A DNA stretch of 64,000 bases from Sediminibacterium goheungense (GCF_004361915.1 NZ_SNWP01000015.1:1-64000); one strand, 5' to 3'; positions 21,241 to 30,664 are shown, counted from the stretch's first letter. The notes: generated by a model not told the origin, from the sequence alone. Made by a program: numbers and translations.

Positions 21241-21248
21241 TAAGTTTG
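21241..21248 (+). promoter_or_regulatory. Candidate -7 element TAAGTTTG
   Basis: TAAGTTTG fits the Bacteroidota -7 consensus TAnnTTTG and ends only four bases before the ATG of the GlmU-like gene. No clear -33 TTG was found at the usual spacing. If used, the transcript would have essentially no leader. Confidence 0.4.
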
Positions 21249-21252
21249 TGGT

Positions 21253-22410
21253 ATGTCAGTCATTCTATTCGACAACCCTTACCGTAATCATCTATTCCCC
21301 CTCACAAAAACACGTGCAGTTGCTTCTTTACGTATGGGAATACTTACGGTAGCCGAACGCTGGGAAAAATTAACGGGTAGTGAGGTATTCATACATACCG
21401 CCGCTTACCTGCAGGATGTATATGGTACTGCAACCTCAGGAGACCATATCTGGATAGATGCTTCTGTGATTCCGGACGCAAAGATGATAGATATGATGGC
21501 TGGTCTCGAAAACAATGAATGCTGGGCCGATGAATATGGCCTGATTATGGGTAAAACCGATCTGGCATCTAAAGATTTTAATGCAGCTGCTTCACTCCAA
21601 CATTTTCAAACCATTCACGATCATTCGGCTGTCAGGCGCATTCAATACCCGTGGCAAATTATACAGTTCAATGATGAACTGCTGCGCTTTGATTATGGAT
21701 TAGTAACTTATGGGAGACAGTCGGCGCCCGTTTCTGCAACCAATCGTTGCATCCTTCCCGAACAGATTTTCATAGAACCAGGTGCCGTAGTTGAGTATGC
21801 GATGCTGAATGCGTCTACCGGACCCATTTATATTGGCAGGGATGCCATGATTATGGAAGGTTCTGCTATTCGCGGACCGTTCGCCATGGGCAACGACGCC
21901 GTGCTTAAAATGAACAGCCGTATCTATGGCGCAACAACCCTTGGACCATTCTGTATGGGTGGCGGAGAAATCAAGAACAGTATCATGACGGGGTATTCCA
22001 ATAAAGCACATGATGGTTATATGGGAGATGCCGTAATCGGAGAGTGGTGTAACTGGGGAGCAGGCACCTGCAACAGTAATCTCAAAAATACAGCAGGTGT
22101 GATAAAAGTATGGAGCGAAGCTGCGAATGATTACCTTGAAGCTGGGTATAAATGCGGCGTTATCATGGGCGATTATTCCAGAACCGCTATTAACTCATCC
22201 ATCAACACCGGATCCGTAATCGGCATCTCTTCCAATGTATTCGGGGATGGCTTACTGCCGAATATTATACCCGATTTCAGTTGGGGATGTAAAGGCGTTA
22301 CTTACAGAATTGATAAAGCTTTAGACGATATTAATAACTGGAAAAAACTCAAACAGGCAAGTATAACAGAAGCAGAAAGAAACATCCTTCTCCACCTGTA
22401 TAAAAAATAA
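21253..22410 (+). CDS. GlmU-like sugar nucleotidyltransferase / left-handed beta-helix protein
   Basis: The protein resembles the Bacteroidota GlmU family of putative UDP-GlcNAc pyrophosphorylase/acetyltransferases, about 385-390 residues. The N-terminal half has a short nucleotidyltransferase-like start (ILFDNPYRNHLFPLTKTRAVASLRMGI) in place of the canonical GlmU LAAGxGTRM loop. The C-terminal half (about 180-345) shows hexapeptide repeats of a left-handed beta helix (IYIGRDAMIMEGSAIRG, GEWCNWGAGTCNSNL). Role from family knowledge: making UDP-GlcNAc for peptidoglycan and other glycans. The unusual start motif leaves the exact substrate open. Confidence 0.85.
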   Translation: MSVILFDNPYRNHLFPLTKTRAVASLRMGILTVAERWEKLTGSEVFIHTAAYLQDVYGTATSGDHIWIDASVIPDAKMIDMMAGLENNECWADEYGLIMGKTDLASKDFNAAASLQHFQTIHDHSAVRRIQYPWQIIQFNDELLRFDYGLVTYGRQSAPVSATNRCILPEQIFIEPGAVVEYAMLNASTGPIYIGRDAMIMEGSAIRGPFAMGNDAVLKMNSRIYGATTLGPFCMGGGEIKNSIMTGYSNKAHDGYMGDAVIGEWCNWGAGTCNSNLKNTAGVIKVWSEAANDYLEAGYKCGVIMGDYSRTAINSSINTGSVIGISSNVFGDGLLPNIIPDFSWGCKGVTYRIDKALDDINNWKKLKQASITEAERNILLHLYKK

Positions 22411-22521
22411 TTTTCTGTGTCATTCTGTACATTTACTGGTATTTGAAATAATTCAGTTCACCCGAAGGCATTGAAATTGAAATAAGAAAAAATGTATTTT
22501 CACCCTCTCAAAAAAACTTTC

Positions 22522-23283
22522 ATGAGAAAACAAATAGCCGCAGCCAACTGGAAAATGAATCTTACCCTTACCGAAGGAGAGCAATTGCTTGATCAACTGC
22601 TAGCGAATGCATATGACTTGAACGGGAACAGACAGGTGGTATTTGCGGTACCGGCACCTTATCTCGCCATGGCAAATGAAAAAGTAAAAAAACATGCTCA
22701 TGTGGCCGTTGCGGCCCAGAATTGTTATAGTAAAAAAAGCGGAGCCTATACAGGTGAAATTTCTGTACTCATGTTAGCGTCGATGGATGTTTCTCATGTG
22801 GTTTTGGGACATTCCGAGAGAAGGGAATATTTTAATGAGAGTAATCAGTTTCTTGCAGAAAAAGTAAATATCGCATTGGAACATGCCATTACACCGATAT
22901 TCTGTTGCGGAGAACCGCTGCAAATAAGAGAATCGGGCAAGCAAAATGAATATGTAGCAAAACAACTGGAAGAGTCATTATACCATCTCAATGCTGAACA
23001 GCTTCAGAAGGTAGTTATTGCCTATGAACCCATCTGGGCCATTGGTACAGGCAAAACCGCCACCAGTGAACAGGCGCAGGAAATGCATGCATATATACGT
23101 GCTCAGTTAGCTGCTAAATACGGAAGTTCTGTAGCCGATGAAATCAGTATTTTATATGGAGGAAGCGTAAAAGCAGCTAATGCAAAAGAACTTTTTTCTC
23201 AGCCGGATGTAGATGGTGGCCTTGTGGGTGGAGCCTCTTTACTGGCAGATGAATTTAAAGTCATCATAAACTCACTCAAATAA
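22522..23283 (+). CDS. tpiA: Triosephosphate isomerase
   Basis: The enzyme interconverts dihydroxyacetone phosphate and glyceraldehyde 3-phosphate in glycolysis. All catalytic residues are present: N9 and K11 (AANWKMN), H97 (VLGHSER) and E169 in the signature AYEPIWAIGTGKTAT. The phosphate-binding end ILYGGSVKAAN and GGLVGGASL are intact. The length, 253 aa, is normal. The chosen ATG gives the usual MRKQIAAANWKMN start; an in-frame ATG ten codons earlier would add an atypical tail. The 3' end runs straight into the duplicated spacer described below. Confidence 0.97.
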   Translation: MRKQIAAANWKMNLTLTEGEQLLDQLLANAYDLNGNRQVVFAVPAPYLAMANEKVKKHAHVAVAAQNCYSKKSGAYTGEISVLMLASMDVSHVVLGHSERREYFNESNQFLAEKVNIALEHAITPIFCCGEPLQIRESGKQNEYVAKQLEESLYHLNAEQLQKVVIAYEPIWAIGTGKTATSEQAQEMHAYIRAQLAAKYGSSVADEISILYGGSVKAANAKELFSQPDVDGGLVGGASLLADEFKVIINSLK

Positions 23284-23290
23284 ACTTGGA

Positions 23291-23437
23291 TAACTATGAT
23301 GTTGGATGATAGGTATGATGATTGATTATCACAATGATCTTACATAATCATACCTATCCCATTTCTACTTTCTACTATGTATCCAACTGATCGACGAGAA
23401 GTACTGTTTTCATAACATCTTCACTTAAATGATAGGA
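23291..23437 (-). pseudogene. Decayed tandem copy of the KirBac channel 3' end
   Basis: This 147-bp segment is repeated directly as 23438-23584, at roughly four identities in five by eye. The second copy covers the last 30 or so codons and 3' flank of the potassium channel gene. Read on the minus strand the first copy gives YHLSEDVMKTVLLVDQLDT, then two stop codons and KVEMG, against YHPSEDGMKTVLHLDQLDA in the live gene. The matching stop codons are at 23348-23350 and 23495-23497. It is therefore a dead remnant of a tandem duplication. Confidence 0.85.
23308..23358 (+). terminator. Hairpin downstream of tpiA
   Basis: A 12-bp perfect stem (GATAGGTATGAT and its complement at 23347-23358) encloses about 27 bases. 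There is no clear T run, so it may be a weak terminator or only an RNA structure. It lies inside the duplicated unit; the second copy of the unit keeps the hairpin poorly. Confidence 0.4.
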
Positions 23438-23494
23438 TAACTATGATGGCGAGTGATAGGCAAGATGATTTATTATCATGATGATCTTCCATAA

Positions 23495-24460
23495 TCATAC
23501 CTGTCCCAGTTCAACTTTCTCATAAGCATCCAATTGATCCAGGTGAAGCACTGTTTTCATACCATCTTCACTAGGATGATACATGGGTAAAAATTTGGCA
23601 CCAAAAACCAGTTCCTCATAGGTGTAGGAAGTACGTGAAATGACCGTATTGGAAAAGCTTTCATCAAACCCCTGCACAAATACCAGCATTTCAGCATGTG
23701 CATTGGTGAGGTCATCTTTGGTAAAACCATATATCGGGCTTTCTTCATTGATGATATGCACAAGCGTCCAGTTAGCAGTCATGGTATTCGCTTTGGCAAT
23801 ATCAAGCGGCATATTAAAGAAACGGTTTTTCATCTGCCCATCTTCCATAACCTGCATAGCCAACGTAACTCTAACTTCAACATTCACCAGGTAATTTCTG
23901 GTAAAGGGCACCATTCTGAACATCAGTGCAATACCATCCCTGAAAGGTGCAACCACCGCATTTTTGCTGTATCGTATATAAGCTTTGGGTCTGGAAAAAC
24001 GTCCCCACATAATACCGGTTGCAATAGCAAAAGTCATAAGACCAGTAAGCGCTTCCATAGAAGCGGTAAAGCTTGCCGCAAATCCCATGGGGTTAATCCG
24101 GCCATATCCAACCGTAGTAAAAGTTTGTGCACTGAAGAAAAATACTTCGCCGAATAATTCAAGCCCATGAACCTGCATAAGACCACCAAGGTGCTCAATA
24201 CCAATCAGGTAGTAAATGGCAGTAAAAAGCAGATTGGTACCCAAAAAATAAATCACCACAACCAGTAAAAACTTCCACATAGACATGGTGAGCAGTGAGT
24301 GATATATGTTTAATCGCTGCCACAGGTTCATCCCCATAACCTGCATATTGGGTTCGCCATTACGGTTAAAAAAGCGACCTGTACCACTAAGGTTGGTATT
24401 GGTTCCAAGCCCGGTTTCATTGTTTATCTGGGCCTTTTTGTTCAGTTTTCTGATTAGCAT
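23495..24460 (-). CDS. KirBac-type inward-rectifier potassium channel
   Basis: An N-terminal amphipathic stretch precedes TM1 (about 62-87), a pore helix and the selectivity filter TVGYG (116-120), and TM2 (about 129-151). The rest is the cytoplasmic immunoglobulin-like domain typical of Kir/KirBac proteins (for example NVEVRVTLAMQVME and DESFSNTVISRTSYTYEEL). The length of 321 aa is usual for the family. It forms a tetrameric K+ channel in the inner membrane. The gene is convergent with tpiA and divergent from lepA. Its 3' end has been tandemly duplicated. Confidence 0.95.
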   Translation of the reverse strand: MLIRKLNKKAQINNETGLGTNTNLSGTGRFFNRNGEPNMQVMGMNLWQRLNIYHSLLTMSMWKFLLVVVIYFLGTNLLFTAIYYLIGIEHLGGLMQVHGLELFGEVFFFSAQTFTTVGYGRINPMGFAASFTASMEALTGLMTFAIATGIMWGRFSRPKAYIRYSKNAVVAPFRDGIALMFRMVPFTRNYLVNVEVRVTLAMQVMEDGQMKNRFFNMPLDIAKANTMTANWTLVHIINEESPIYGFTKDDLTNAHAEMLVFVQGFDESFSNTVISRTSYTYEELVFGAKFLPMYHPSEDGMKTVLHLDQLDAYEKVELGQV

Positions 24461-24579
24461 AAACTGCAGGGTTATAATGCCAATTTAGGTGAAAACGGCG
24501 TTTGTGGAAGCGATATGGACATTTTTCTGCCCAAACAACCTGAAAAAGCACCTCAATCTGTATAACCTTGTGCCTTACC

Positions 24580-24613
24580 TTTTGATTCCTGACCCTTTTT
24601 CAGCGTATCTTTG
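24580..24613 (+). promoter_or_regulatory. Bacteroidota promoter for lepA
   Basis: TTTTG (24580-24584) lies 21 bases before TATCTTTG (24606-24613), a full match to the -33/-7 consensus. The lepA ATG follows seven bases later, so transcription would start at or just before the start codon. Confidence 0.65.
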
Positions 24614-24620
24614 CGCACTT

Positions 24621-26405
24621 ATGAAGCAGATCAGGAATTTTTGCATTATTGCGCATATTGACCACGGAAAAAGTACGCTGGCTGACCGTTTATTAGAGCA
24701 TACCAAAACGATTACTGAGCGTCAGATGATGGATCAGGTACTGGACGATATGGACCTGGAACGAGAGAAGGGTATTACCATCAAGAGTCATGCTATACAG
24801 ATTAATTACACCTATAAAGGCGAGCAATATGTGCTGAACCTGATTGATACACCCGGGCACGTTGATTTCAGTTATGAAGTGAGCCGTGCACTGGCAGCCT
24901 GTGAAGGCGCATTGCTGCTGGTGGATGCATCGCAGGGTATCCAGGCGCAGACCATCAGTAATTTATACCTGGCCATCGAGAATGACCTTGAAATCATTCC
25001 TGTGATCAATAAAATTGATATGGATGGTGCCAAGATTCCGGAAGTAACCGACCAGATTGTGGATCTGATCGGCTGTAAACAGGAAGATATCTTATTAGCC
25101 AGCGGAAAATCGGGTATCGGTATTGAAGAAATTCTCGAAGCCATTGTTGAACGTATACCTGCTCCGGAAGGTAATACGGATGCACCTTTACAGGCATTGA
25201 TTTTTGATAGTGTATTCAACAGTTTCAGAGGTATTATTGTGTACTACCGTATCCTGAACGGTGTGTTGAAGAAAGGAGATAAGATACGTTTTGTGGCATC
25301 CGGTAATGATTATTTTGCAGATGAAGTAGGGGTGTTGAAACTCAGTATGACTCCAAAGGATGAAGTAAGAGCGGGTGACGTGGGTTATATCATTACAGGT
25401 ATTAAAAATGCCAAAGAAGTAAAAGTGGGTGATACCATTACCCTTGCCGCAAACCCGGGTGAAATGATTCATGGATTTGAAGAGGTGAAACCCATGGTAT
25501 TTGCCGGCATCTTTCCGGTAAATACAGATGAGTTTGAAGAGTTGCGCGATTGTATGGATAAACTCCAACTGAATGATGCATCCCTCACTTTTGAACTGGA
25601 AACCTCTCAGGCGCTGGGCTTTGGTTTCCGATGCGGGTTCCTCGGACTGCTGCATATGGAAATTATCCAGGAAAGACTGGAACGTGAGTTTAACCAGACG
25701 GTGATTACTACGGTTCCAAACGTAAGCTTTAATGCCTATACTACCAGGGGAGAAAAGATTATTGTAAACAATCCGGCTGAAATGCCTGATGTAGTGAAGA
25801 TTGATAGAATTGAAGAGCCTTTCATTAAAGCGCAGATCATTACCCTGCCAGACTATATCGGTAATATTATGACTTTATGTCTGGGTAAGCGAGGTATTCT
25901 CATTAACCAGAGTTATCTCACACCTTCACGTGTAGAATTGATTTTTGAAATGCCACTCACCGAAATCGTATTCGATTTCTATGATAAACTGAAAAGTTCT
26001 ACACGCGGCTATGCCTCATTTGATTATAATCCGATTGGATACCGTGAAGCGGATATTGTGAAAATGGATATTCTTCTTAATAACGATAAAGTAGATGCAC
26101 TGAGTGCATTGATCCACCGCAGCCGGGCACAGGATTTTGGTCGCCGCTTATGTGAAAAACTGAAAGAATTATTACCTAAGCAACAGTTCCAGATTGCCAT
26201 TCAGGCTGCCATTGGTGCTAAAATTATCGCCCGTGAAAATATCAGCGCCATGCGCAAAGATGTAACAGCCAAATGTTATGGTGGTGATATCAGTCGTAAA
26301 CGTAAACTTCTCGAGAAACAGAAAGAAGGTAAAAAGCGGATGCGACAGATCGGAAACGTAGAAGTACCACAGGAAGCGTTTCTCGCAGTACTGAAACTTG
26401 ATTAA
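24621..26405 (+). CDS. lepA: Elongation factor 4 (LepA) GTPase
   Basis: A translational GTPase of 594 aa, the normal size. G motifs are intact: AHIDHGKST (G1), [12 protein letters not shown] (G3) and NKIDMDGA (G4). The EF4-specific C-terminal domain is present ([16 protein letters not shown] near the end). It binds ribosomes and helps back-translocation or biogenesis under stress. I chose [19 protein letters not shown] because it gives the family's usual start and follows a clear promoter. An upstream in-frame extension of 44 codons would run through that promoter and has no family match. Confidence 0.96.
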   Translation: MKQIRNFCIIAHIDHGKSTLADRLLEHTKTITERQMMDQVLDDMDLEREKGITIKSHAIQINYTYKGEQYVLNLIDTPGHVDFSYEVSRALAACEGALLLVDASQGIQAQTISNLYLAIENDLEIIPVINKIDMDGAKIPEVTDQIVDLIGCKQEDILLASGKSGIGIEEILEAIVERIPAPEGNTDAPLQALIFDSVFNSFRGIIVYYRILNGVLKKGDKIRFVASGNDYFADEVGVLKLSMTPKDEVRAGDVGYIITGIKNAKEVKVGDTITLAANPGEMIHGFEEVKPMVFAGIFPVNTDEFEELRDCMDKLQLNDASLTFELETSQALGFGFRCGFLGLLHMEIIQERLEREFNQTVITTVPNVSFNAYTTRGEKIIVNNPAEMPDVVKIDRIEEPFIKAQIITLPDYIGNIMTLCLGKRGILINQSYLTPSRVELIFEMPLTEIVFDFYDKLKSSTRGYASFDYNPIGYREADIVKMDILLNNDKVDALSALIHRSRAQDFGRRLCEKLKELLPKQQFQIAIQAAIGAKIIARENISAMRKDVTAKCYGGDISRKRKLLEKQKEGKKRMRQIGNVEVPQEAFLAVLKLD

Positions 26406-26463
26406 ATGGCAGATGGCAGATCTCAGATCTTTAAAACAAATCTGAGATCTGCCATCTGACATC
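26406..26463. repeat. Inverted heptad array (ATGGCAG words) between convergent genes
   Basis: Directly after the lepA TAA come ATGGCAG, ATGGCAG, ATCTCAG and ATCTTTA, a strict period of seven. The complement strand on the other side reads ATGTCAG, ATGGCAG, ATCTCAG. The two arms pair as a 19-bp perfect stem (26410-26428 with 26440-26458) and an 11-base loop. It probably acts as a two-way terminator between lepA and the minus-strand gene. Confidence 0.88.
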
Positions 26464-26473
26464 AAATATCCTG

Positions 26474-27358
26474 CTATTGTTTTCTCCTTGTCTGATCGGG
26501 GTTTACACGGGCATCCGGATTGGCTTCCTTGATATCTGGTTGATGTACCCAGCGGCCTCCCAGCCATTTAAAACCTTCGAAAGTTCCATAGGGTACCAGT
26601 GTGTGTTTCTTTTTATTATCTCCTTCTTCACTTACCAGATGGGCCAATACAATCATATCTAACTCCGGATCATAATTCAGTTTGGCATTGGCCTTCTTTT
26701 TAAATTCAACACAGAATCGGAATGCAGGTTGCCTGGGTTTCAGGTCATCTTCGCGATAATTGAAATACCTGCCACCAAAAACGGGATTACCATTTACATC
26801 GAAGGTGAGTACTTCCAGCCATTTTTTGGTACTACGGGCATCATTTTCATCATATCCAAAAAGTGTATAGTAATTGCGGTTATTGTATTTGGTCTGAATG
26901 ATGTTATAATAAACCGCACCTATCCAGTTCTGTGCATTTCGTACAGAATCAGCCGGTGCTTCCGTGTATTTAGAAGCATCAAATAAAGGAATCAGTTTTA
27001 AGGATCCATCAGCTGTTCGCATTTGGATGGCTCCTTTTTGTCTGAAATGATTCATATCCTCCATCTGTAGTTGCCAGGTGAAAATGCGAAAACTACTGTC
27101 GGGCGCATACAGTTGTGAAATAGAGCTGAGTGAATCAAAACGATAACGAAAAGAGTGGGGCGTTCTGAGTGCCCTTACCAATCCACGTATAAAGGCACTG
27201 TCTGCTCTGAACCGCGTTACAAAATCATCATCGTTCATAATGGTATAGGCAAGGGGCTTTAACTCATCTTCCATTTGCTGCATACGCATGCGGTCATCCT
27301 GTGCAAGAGCCGGAATCATACCCATCAATAATAAACAGGGGATCAGTAATGCCTTCAT
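26474..27358 (-). CDS. Secreted protein of unknown function
   Basis: A clear signal peptide (MKALLIPCLLLMGMIPALAQ) is followed by a 274-residue mature part. It is helical at first (about 25-75, rich in Met, Asp and Arg), then becomes beta-rich with many aromatic residues (AQNWIGAVYYNIIQTKYN, YYTLFGYDENDARSTKKWLEVL, FGGRYFNYR). I do not recognise a named domain, but the pattern is that of a conserved Bacteroidota periplasmic family. The C-terminus is polar. It lies 52 bases downstream of the gmhB-like gene on the same strand and may be the last gene of that operon. Confidence 0.75.
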   Translation of the reverse strand: MKALLIPCLLLMGMIPALAQDDRMRMQQMEDELKPLAYTIMNDDDFVTRFRADSAFIRGLVRALRTPHSFRYRFDSLSSISQLYAPDSSFRIFTWQLQMEDMNHFRQKGAIQMRTADGSLKLIPLFDASKYTEAPADSVRNAQNWIGAVYYNIIQTKYNNRNYYTLFGYDENDARSTKKWLEVLTFDVNGNPVFGGRYFNYREDDLKPRQPAFRFCVEFKKKANAKLNYDPELDMIVLAHLVSEEGDNKKKHTLVPYGTFEGFKWLGGRWVHQPDIKEANPDARVNPDQTRRKQ

Positions 27359-27410
27359 ATACTATAAAATTAAACCAATCGCAATGATGTAAAACAGTTT
27401 TATGTTTTTC

Positions 27411-27968
27411 TTATACAGCCTTCATTGCTGCGGCGAACTCCGGTAGGCTGTTAAAGCGAAGATCAATATCCGGATGGGGAAAAGGTGTTTCTGGGTGGGT
27501 GGTAGCCAGATAAACGGTATGGATACCTGCATTTCTGCCAAATTTCATATCACTGGGGCGGTTACCCACCATAATGCTTTTTGAGAAATCAATGGCCGGG
27601 AAGTCCTGTCTCGCCTGTAAAGCCATACCTGCCTGTGGTTTCCGGTTGGGTGAGTCGTCGGCCAGATCGGAGCAAAAATAAATTTTATCAATCCTTCCAC
27701 CTGCCTGTTCTATCACCGATAACATATGACTATGTATGTCAGCTAAATCATCTTTACTCATCAATCCTTTGCCAACACCTTTCTGGTTGGTTACTACTAC
27801 AATATGTTGGAACAACGTATTCAGCACAGCCATGGCTTCCGGAACGCCTTCATAAAAACGGAATTCGGCCCGGTTTAACACATAGTCATTATTCTTTTCG
27901 TGGTTCAACACACCATCCCGATCCAGAAATAGTGTCCATTCATTGTTTACCTGATCCAATGACAACAT
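27411..27968 (-). CDS. HAD phosphatase, GmhB/HisB-N like
   Basis: HAD subfamily IIIA fold: motif I FLDRDGVLN with nucleophile D16 and acid D18, motif II VVTNQKGVGKG, and a motif III Lys in NRKPQAGM. By family it removes the 7-phosphate from D-glycero-D-manno-heptose 1,7-bisphosphate or a similar sugar phosphate. Two oddities are visible. The zinc loop of classical GmhB (CxH...CxC) is reduced to one Cys (YFCSD). Motif IV reads VGNRPSDM, with Asn in place of the usual first Asp. The next gene upstream is a gmhA homologue, which supports a heptose-type pathway, but substrate is not certain. Confidence 0.8.
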   Translation of the reverse strand: MLSLDQVNNEWTLFLDRDGVLNHEKNNDYVLNRAEFRFYEGVPEAMAVLNTLFQHIVVVTNQKGVGKGLMSKDDLADIHSHMLSVIEQAGGRIDKIYFCSDLADDSPNRKPQAGMALQARQDFPAIDFSKSIMVGNRPSDMKFGRNAGIHTVYLATTHPETPFPHPDIDLRFNSLPEFAAAMKAV

Positions 27969-27977
27969 AATGTATTC

Positions 27978-28559
27978 TTATCCTTTAAAAATAGCAGCTT
28001 CTGTAAGTTCGCAGATGATATGCCCCAGCATAATATGACTTTCCTGAATACGCGGGGTATCTGTAGATGGGATGTTGAGCAGGTAATCAGACAGGTCTTT
28101 CATTTTACCACCGCTGGTACCTGTAAAACCTACGGTAATGATACCCTTGGTTCTGGCTGTTTCAAAGGCTTTTACAATATTGGGTGAATTGCCCGAAGTG
28201 CTGATGCCGATCAATACATCACCTTTTTCCATCGTGCCATCTACCAAACGGCTGTAAATATCATCATAGCTATAATCATTCGCTACCGCTGTGAGGTAGG
28301 AACTATTACAATGCAATGCATCGGAAGGTAGTGCGCGACGATTCTTATAAAAGCGGCCTGAAAATTCTGCAGCAAGGTGCTGAGCATCTGCTGCACTGCC
28401 GCCATTACCACAGAACATAACGCGATGCCCGGATTCAAAAGCTGACACTACCGCATCTGTAATCTGCTGTACCGTTTTTTGAATGGCAGCATCGTTGAGT
28501 ATGGTTTGCTTCACGGCTATGGAAGCCGCAATGATTTCCTGTATTCTTGTAGACATCAT
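27978..28559 (-). CDS. gmhA: SIS-domain sugar isomerase, GmhA-like (sedoheptulose 7-phosphate isomerase)
   Basis: A 193-residue single SIS domain with the GmhA hallmarks FCGNGGSAADAQHLAAEFSGRF, VANDYSYDD, GISTSGNSPN and a C-terminal HIICELTE with His and Glu in the expected places. GmhA turns sedoheptulose 7-phosphate into D-glycero-D-manno-heptose 7-phosphate, the first step to ADP- or GDP-heptose. Two ATGs are adjacent at the start; either could serve. The gene lies nine bases upstream of the gmhB-like gene and seven bases downstream of a glycosyltransferase, a tight operon for a surface glycan. Confidence 0.9.
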   Translation of the reverse strand: MMSTRIQEIIAASIAVKQTILNDAAIQKTVQQITDAVVSAFESGHRVMFCGNGGSAADAQHLAAEFSGRFYKNRRALPSDALHCNSSYLTAVANDYSYDDIYSRLVDGTMEKGDVLIGISTSGNSPNIVKAFETARTKGIITVGFTGTSGGKMKDLSDYLLNIPSTDTPRIQESHIMLGHIICELTEAAIFKG

Positions 28560-28566
28560 ACAATTT

Positions 28567-29700
28567 TTAGTTTTTTCCCGCCAACTGCCAGATACTGTCT
28601 GTCAGCAACTGCCAGTTGTATTTCTTTTTCTCATTGCGAAGATGAAACAAAAAATGCGCTTCGCCTAAACTGTATAGTTGTTCAATACCATGGGCAATGG
28701 CTTCAGGCTCAGGAGCTGTAACAATACCTACTTTTTCGTGAGGTACCATAGCGGGCAGGGCACCCACATTGGTTACCAGCATCGGTCTTTCAAAATGATA
28801 GGAAAGGGGAGTTATGCCCGATTGGGTAGCATGTTTATAGGGTTGAATCACAAAATCGGCTGCACAGATATAATTACGCACTTCATTGTCGGGAATAAAA
28901 TCTGTTCTTAGTATCAACAGGTCTCGTATATCCAGTTCATCGATCATTTGTTCATACTGTTGACGATTCTCATAAAACTCACCGGCAATTAAAAGGAGTG
29001 GGGCATTGCCCTTTTGTTTTAAAACAGCCATGGCTTTCAGCAGAAGATCAAGACCCTTATATTGTCTGATGAACCCAAAGAAAAGAATGACAGGATTTTC
29101 CGAAGGAATACCCAATGCAGACCTTGCTTCTGTTTTAGAGATAGGTTCTCCAAAATTATCATACAGTGGATGTACAGTAGCCAGTGCAGGCTTACGGGTA
29201 AACAAAGTTAAATCCTTCAGTACTTTTTCACTCAGGGTAATAAATGCATCCACGGGTTTTACGAAATAACGCGTGAATGCCGTATCGCCAACCCTTTTTT
29301 CATGCGGGATCACATTGTCTGCAATACAAACAATTTTTGAACGATGATTTTTTTTAACGATACGGAGGATGGTACCCAGACAGGGCCCCATAAAAGGTAA
29401 CCAGTAACGTACCACAATCAGATCGGCATTTTCTTTTCTGATGGCATTGCCACTACGAAACCAGTTGAAAGGATTTACAGAATTGATGACAGACTTAATA
29501 TGCAGATCTGCCGGTCTGGGCTCATTGCCAAACTGTGATTTACCGGGAAATAAAAAAGAAGGGTATTGCAGAGAGAAACTATATATAATGACTTCATGCC
29601 CCTCCTGCATAAATGCCCTGGCCAGTCTTTCATTAAAAGTAGCGATGCCTCCACCTCTTAATGGCCAGGCAGATCCGATAATGATCACTTTTTTTTTCAT
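28567..29700 (-). CDS. Glycosyltransferase family 4 (GT-B)
   Basis: The protein starts with a GT4 glycine-rich loop (IIIGSAWPLRGGGIATFNERLARAF). The C-terminal Rossmann half has VILFFGFIRQYKGLDLLLKAM and the acidic end APEPEAIAHGIEQL, with HATQSGITPLSYHF in between as nucleotide-sugar contacts. Length 377 aa is usual. It should move a sugar from an activated donor to a glycan or lipid acceptor at the inner face of the membrane. Donor and acceptor cannot be told from sequence. It sits between the GT2 gene and gmhA, so a role in the same surface polysaccharide is likely. Confidence 0.9.
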   Translation of the reverse strand: MKKKVIIIGSAWPLRGGGIATFNERLARAFMQEGHEVIIYSFSLQYPSFLFPGKSQFGNEPRPADLHIKSVINSVNPFNWFRSGNAIRKENADLIVVRYWLPFMGPCLGTILRIVKKNHRSKIVCIADNVIPHEKRVGDTAFTRYFVKPVDAFITLSEKVLKDLTLFTRKPALATVHPLYDNFGEPISKTEARSALGIPSENPVILFFGFIRQYKGLDLLLKAMAVLKQKGNAPLLLIAGEFYENRQQYEQMIDELDIRDLLILRTDFIPDNEVRNYICAADFVIQPYKHATQSGITPLSYHFERPMLVTNVGALPAMVPHEKVGIVTAPEPEAIAHGIEQLYSLGEAHFLFHLRNEKKKYNWQLLTDSIWQLAGKN

Positions 29701-29711
29701 GTAGTAGTCCG

Positions 29712-30656
29712 TCAGTCAAGCCCAGATTTCTCTTCTATCAGGTATACATTTCTTTCTGAAGCGTTGCGAGCAATCAGTTCTGCTACAAAACCCGTAAGGA
29801 ATAGCTGCATACCGATAATCATGGTCGTAAGCGCAATATAAAAACTGGGTCTGTTGGTCAGCGAAAAATCGGTTGACATGAATTTAGATACAATGAGTGA
29901 TATGCTGGCCACAAAACCAATCAGAAAAGACAGGGTGCCCAGTAAACCAAAAAACTGCATGGGTCTCTTGCCGAATTTACCCAGAAACATAATGGTGGCC
30001 AGATCCAGGAATCCATTCACAAATCTTTGCCAGCCAAACTTGGTAACCCCATATTTTCTGGCACGGTGTTCCACCACTTTCTCGCCAATTTTTCTGAAGC
30101 CGCTCCATTTGGCTAAAATGGGAATATACCGGTGCATCTCACCATATACTTCAATGCTCTTCACCACTTTCTTACGGTATGCTTTTAGTCCGCAGTTAAA
30201 ATCATGTAATTGAATGCCTGAGCTGCTTCTGGCAACCGCATTGAATAGTTTGGAAGGGATATTTTTGGTAAGTGTATTGTCGTATCTTTTTTTCTTCCAT
30301 CCGCTCACCATATCATATCCTTCTTCAATGATCATGCGACGCAATTCAGGTACTTCATCGGGCGAGTCCTGCATATCGGCATCCATGGTGATGATCACAT
30401 CACCATGAGCCGCTTTAAAGCCTTCGTTCAAAGCGGCAGACTTGCCATAATTGCGTTGAAACTTGATACCCTTGAAACTTGCATTTTTTTTGCCAATAGC
30501 TTGTATCACTTCCCAGCTGGCATCGGTACTGCCATCATCCACAAGAATAACTTCATAGGAATAGCCGTTCTGTTGCATCACAGATTCAATCCAGCCACAT
30601 AATTCGGGTAGCGACTCATCTTCATTAAAAAGGGGAACGACTATTGACAGATCCAT
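29712..30656 (-). CDS. Glycosyltransferase family 2, polyprenyl-phosphate type, membrane bound
   Basis: The GT-A domain starts with SIVVPLFNEDESLPEL and holds VDDGSTD, DADMQDSPDE (DxD) and a substrate loop around LHDFNCGLKAYRK. Two C-terminal transmembrane helices follow (about 235-260 and 275-300). This layout is that of DPM1/GtrB/ArnC-like enzymes that load a sugar onto undecaprenyl phosphate. It starts nine bases after the DUF4199 gene and is followed at eleven bases by the GT4 gene. Likely job: supply of lipid-linked sugar for the glycan built by this operon. Confidence 0.9.
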   Translation of the reverse strand: MDLSIVVPLFNEDESLPELCGWIESVMQQNGYSYEVILVDDGSTDASWEVIQAIGKKNASFKGIKFQRNYGKSAALNEGFKAAHGDVIITMDADMQDSPDEVPELRRMIIEEGYDMVSGWKKKRYDNTLTKNIPSKLFNAVARSSSGIQLHDFNCGLKAYRKKVVKSIEVYGEMHRYIPILAKWSGFRKIGEKVVEHRARKYGVTKFGWQRFVNGFLDLATIMFLGKFGKRPMQFFGLLGTLSFLIGFVASISLIVSKFMSTDFSLTNRPSFYIALTTMIIGMQLFLTGFVAELIARNASERNVYLIEEKSGLD

Positions 30657-30664
30657 GGGCGAAT

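Noticed and set aside
24489..24620. N-terminal extension of LepA
   Set aside because: It has no match to the family and overlaps a good promoter; the ATG at 24621 gives the normal protein.
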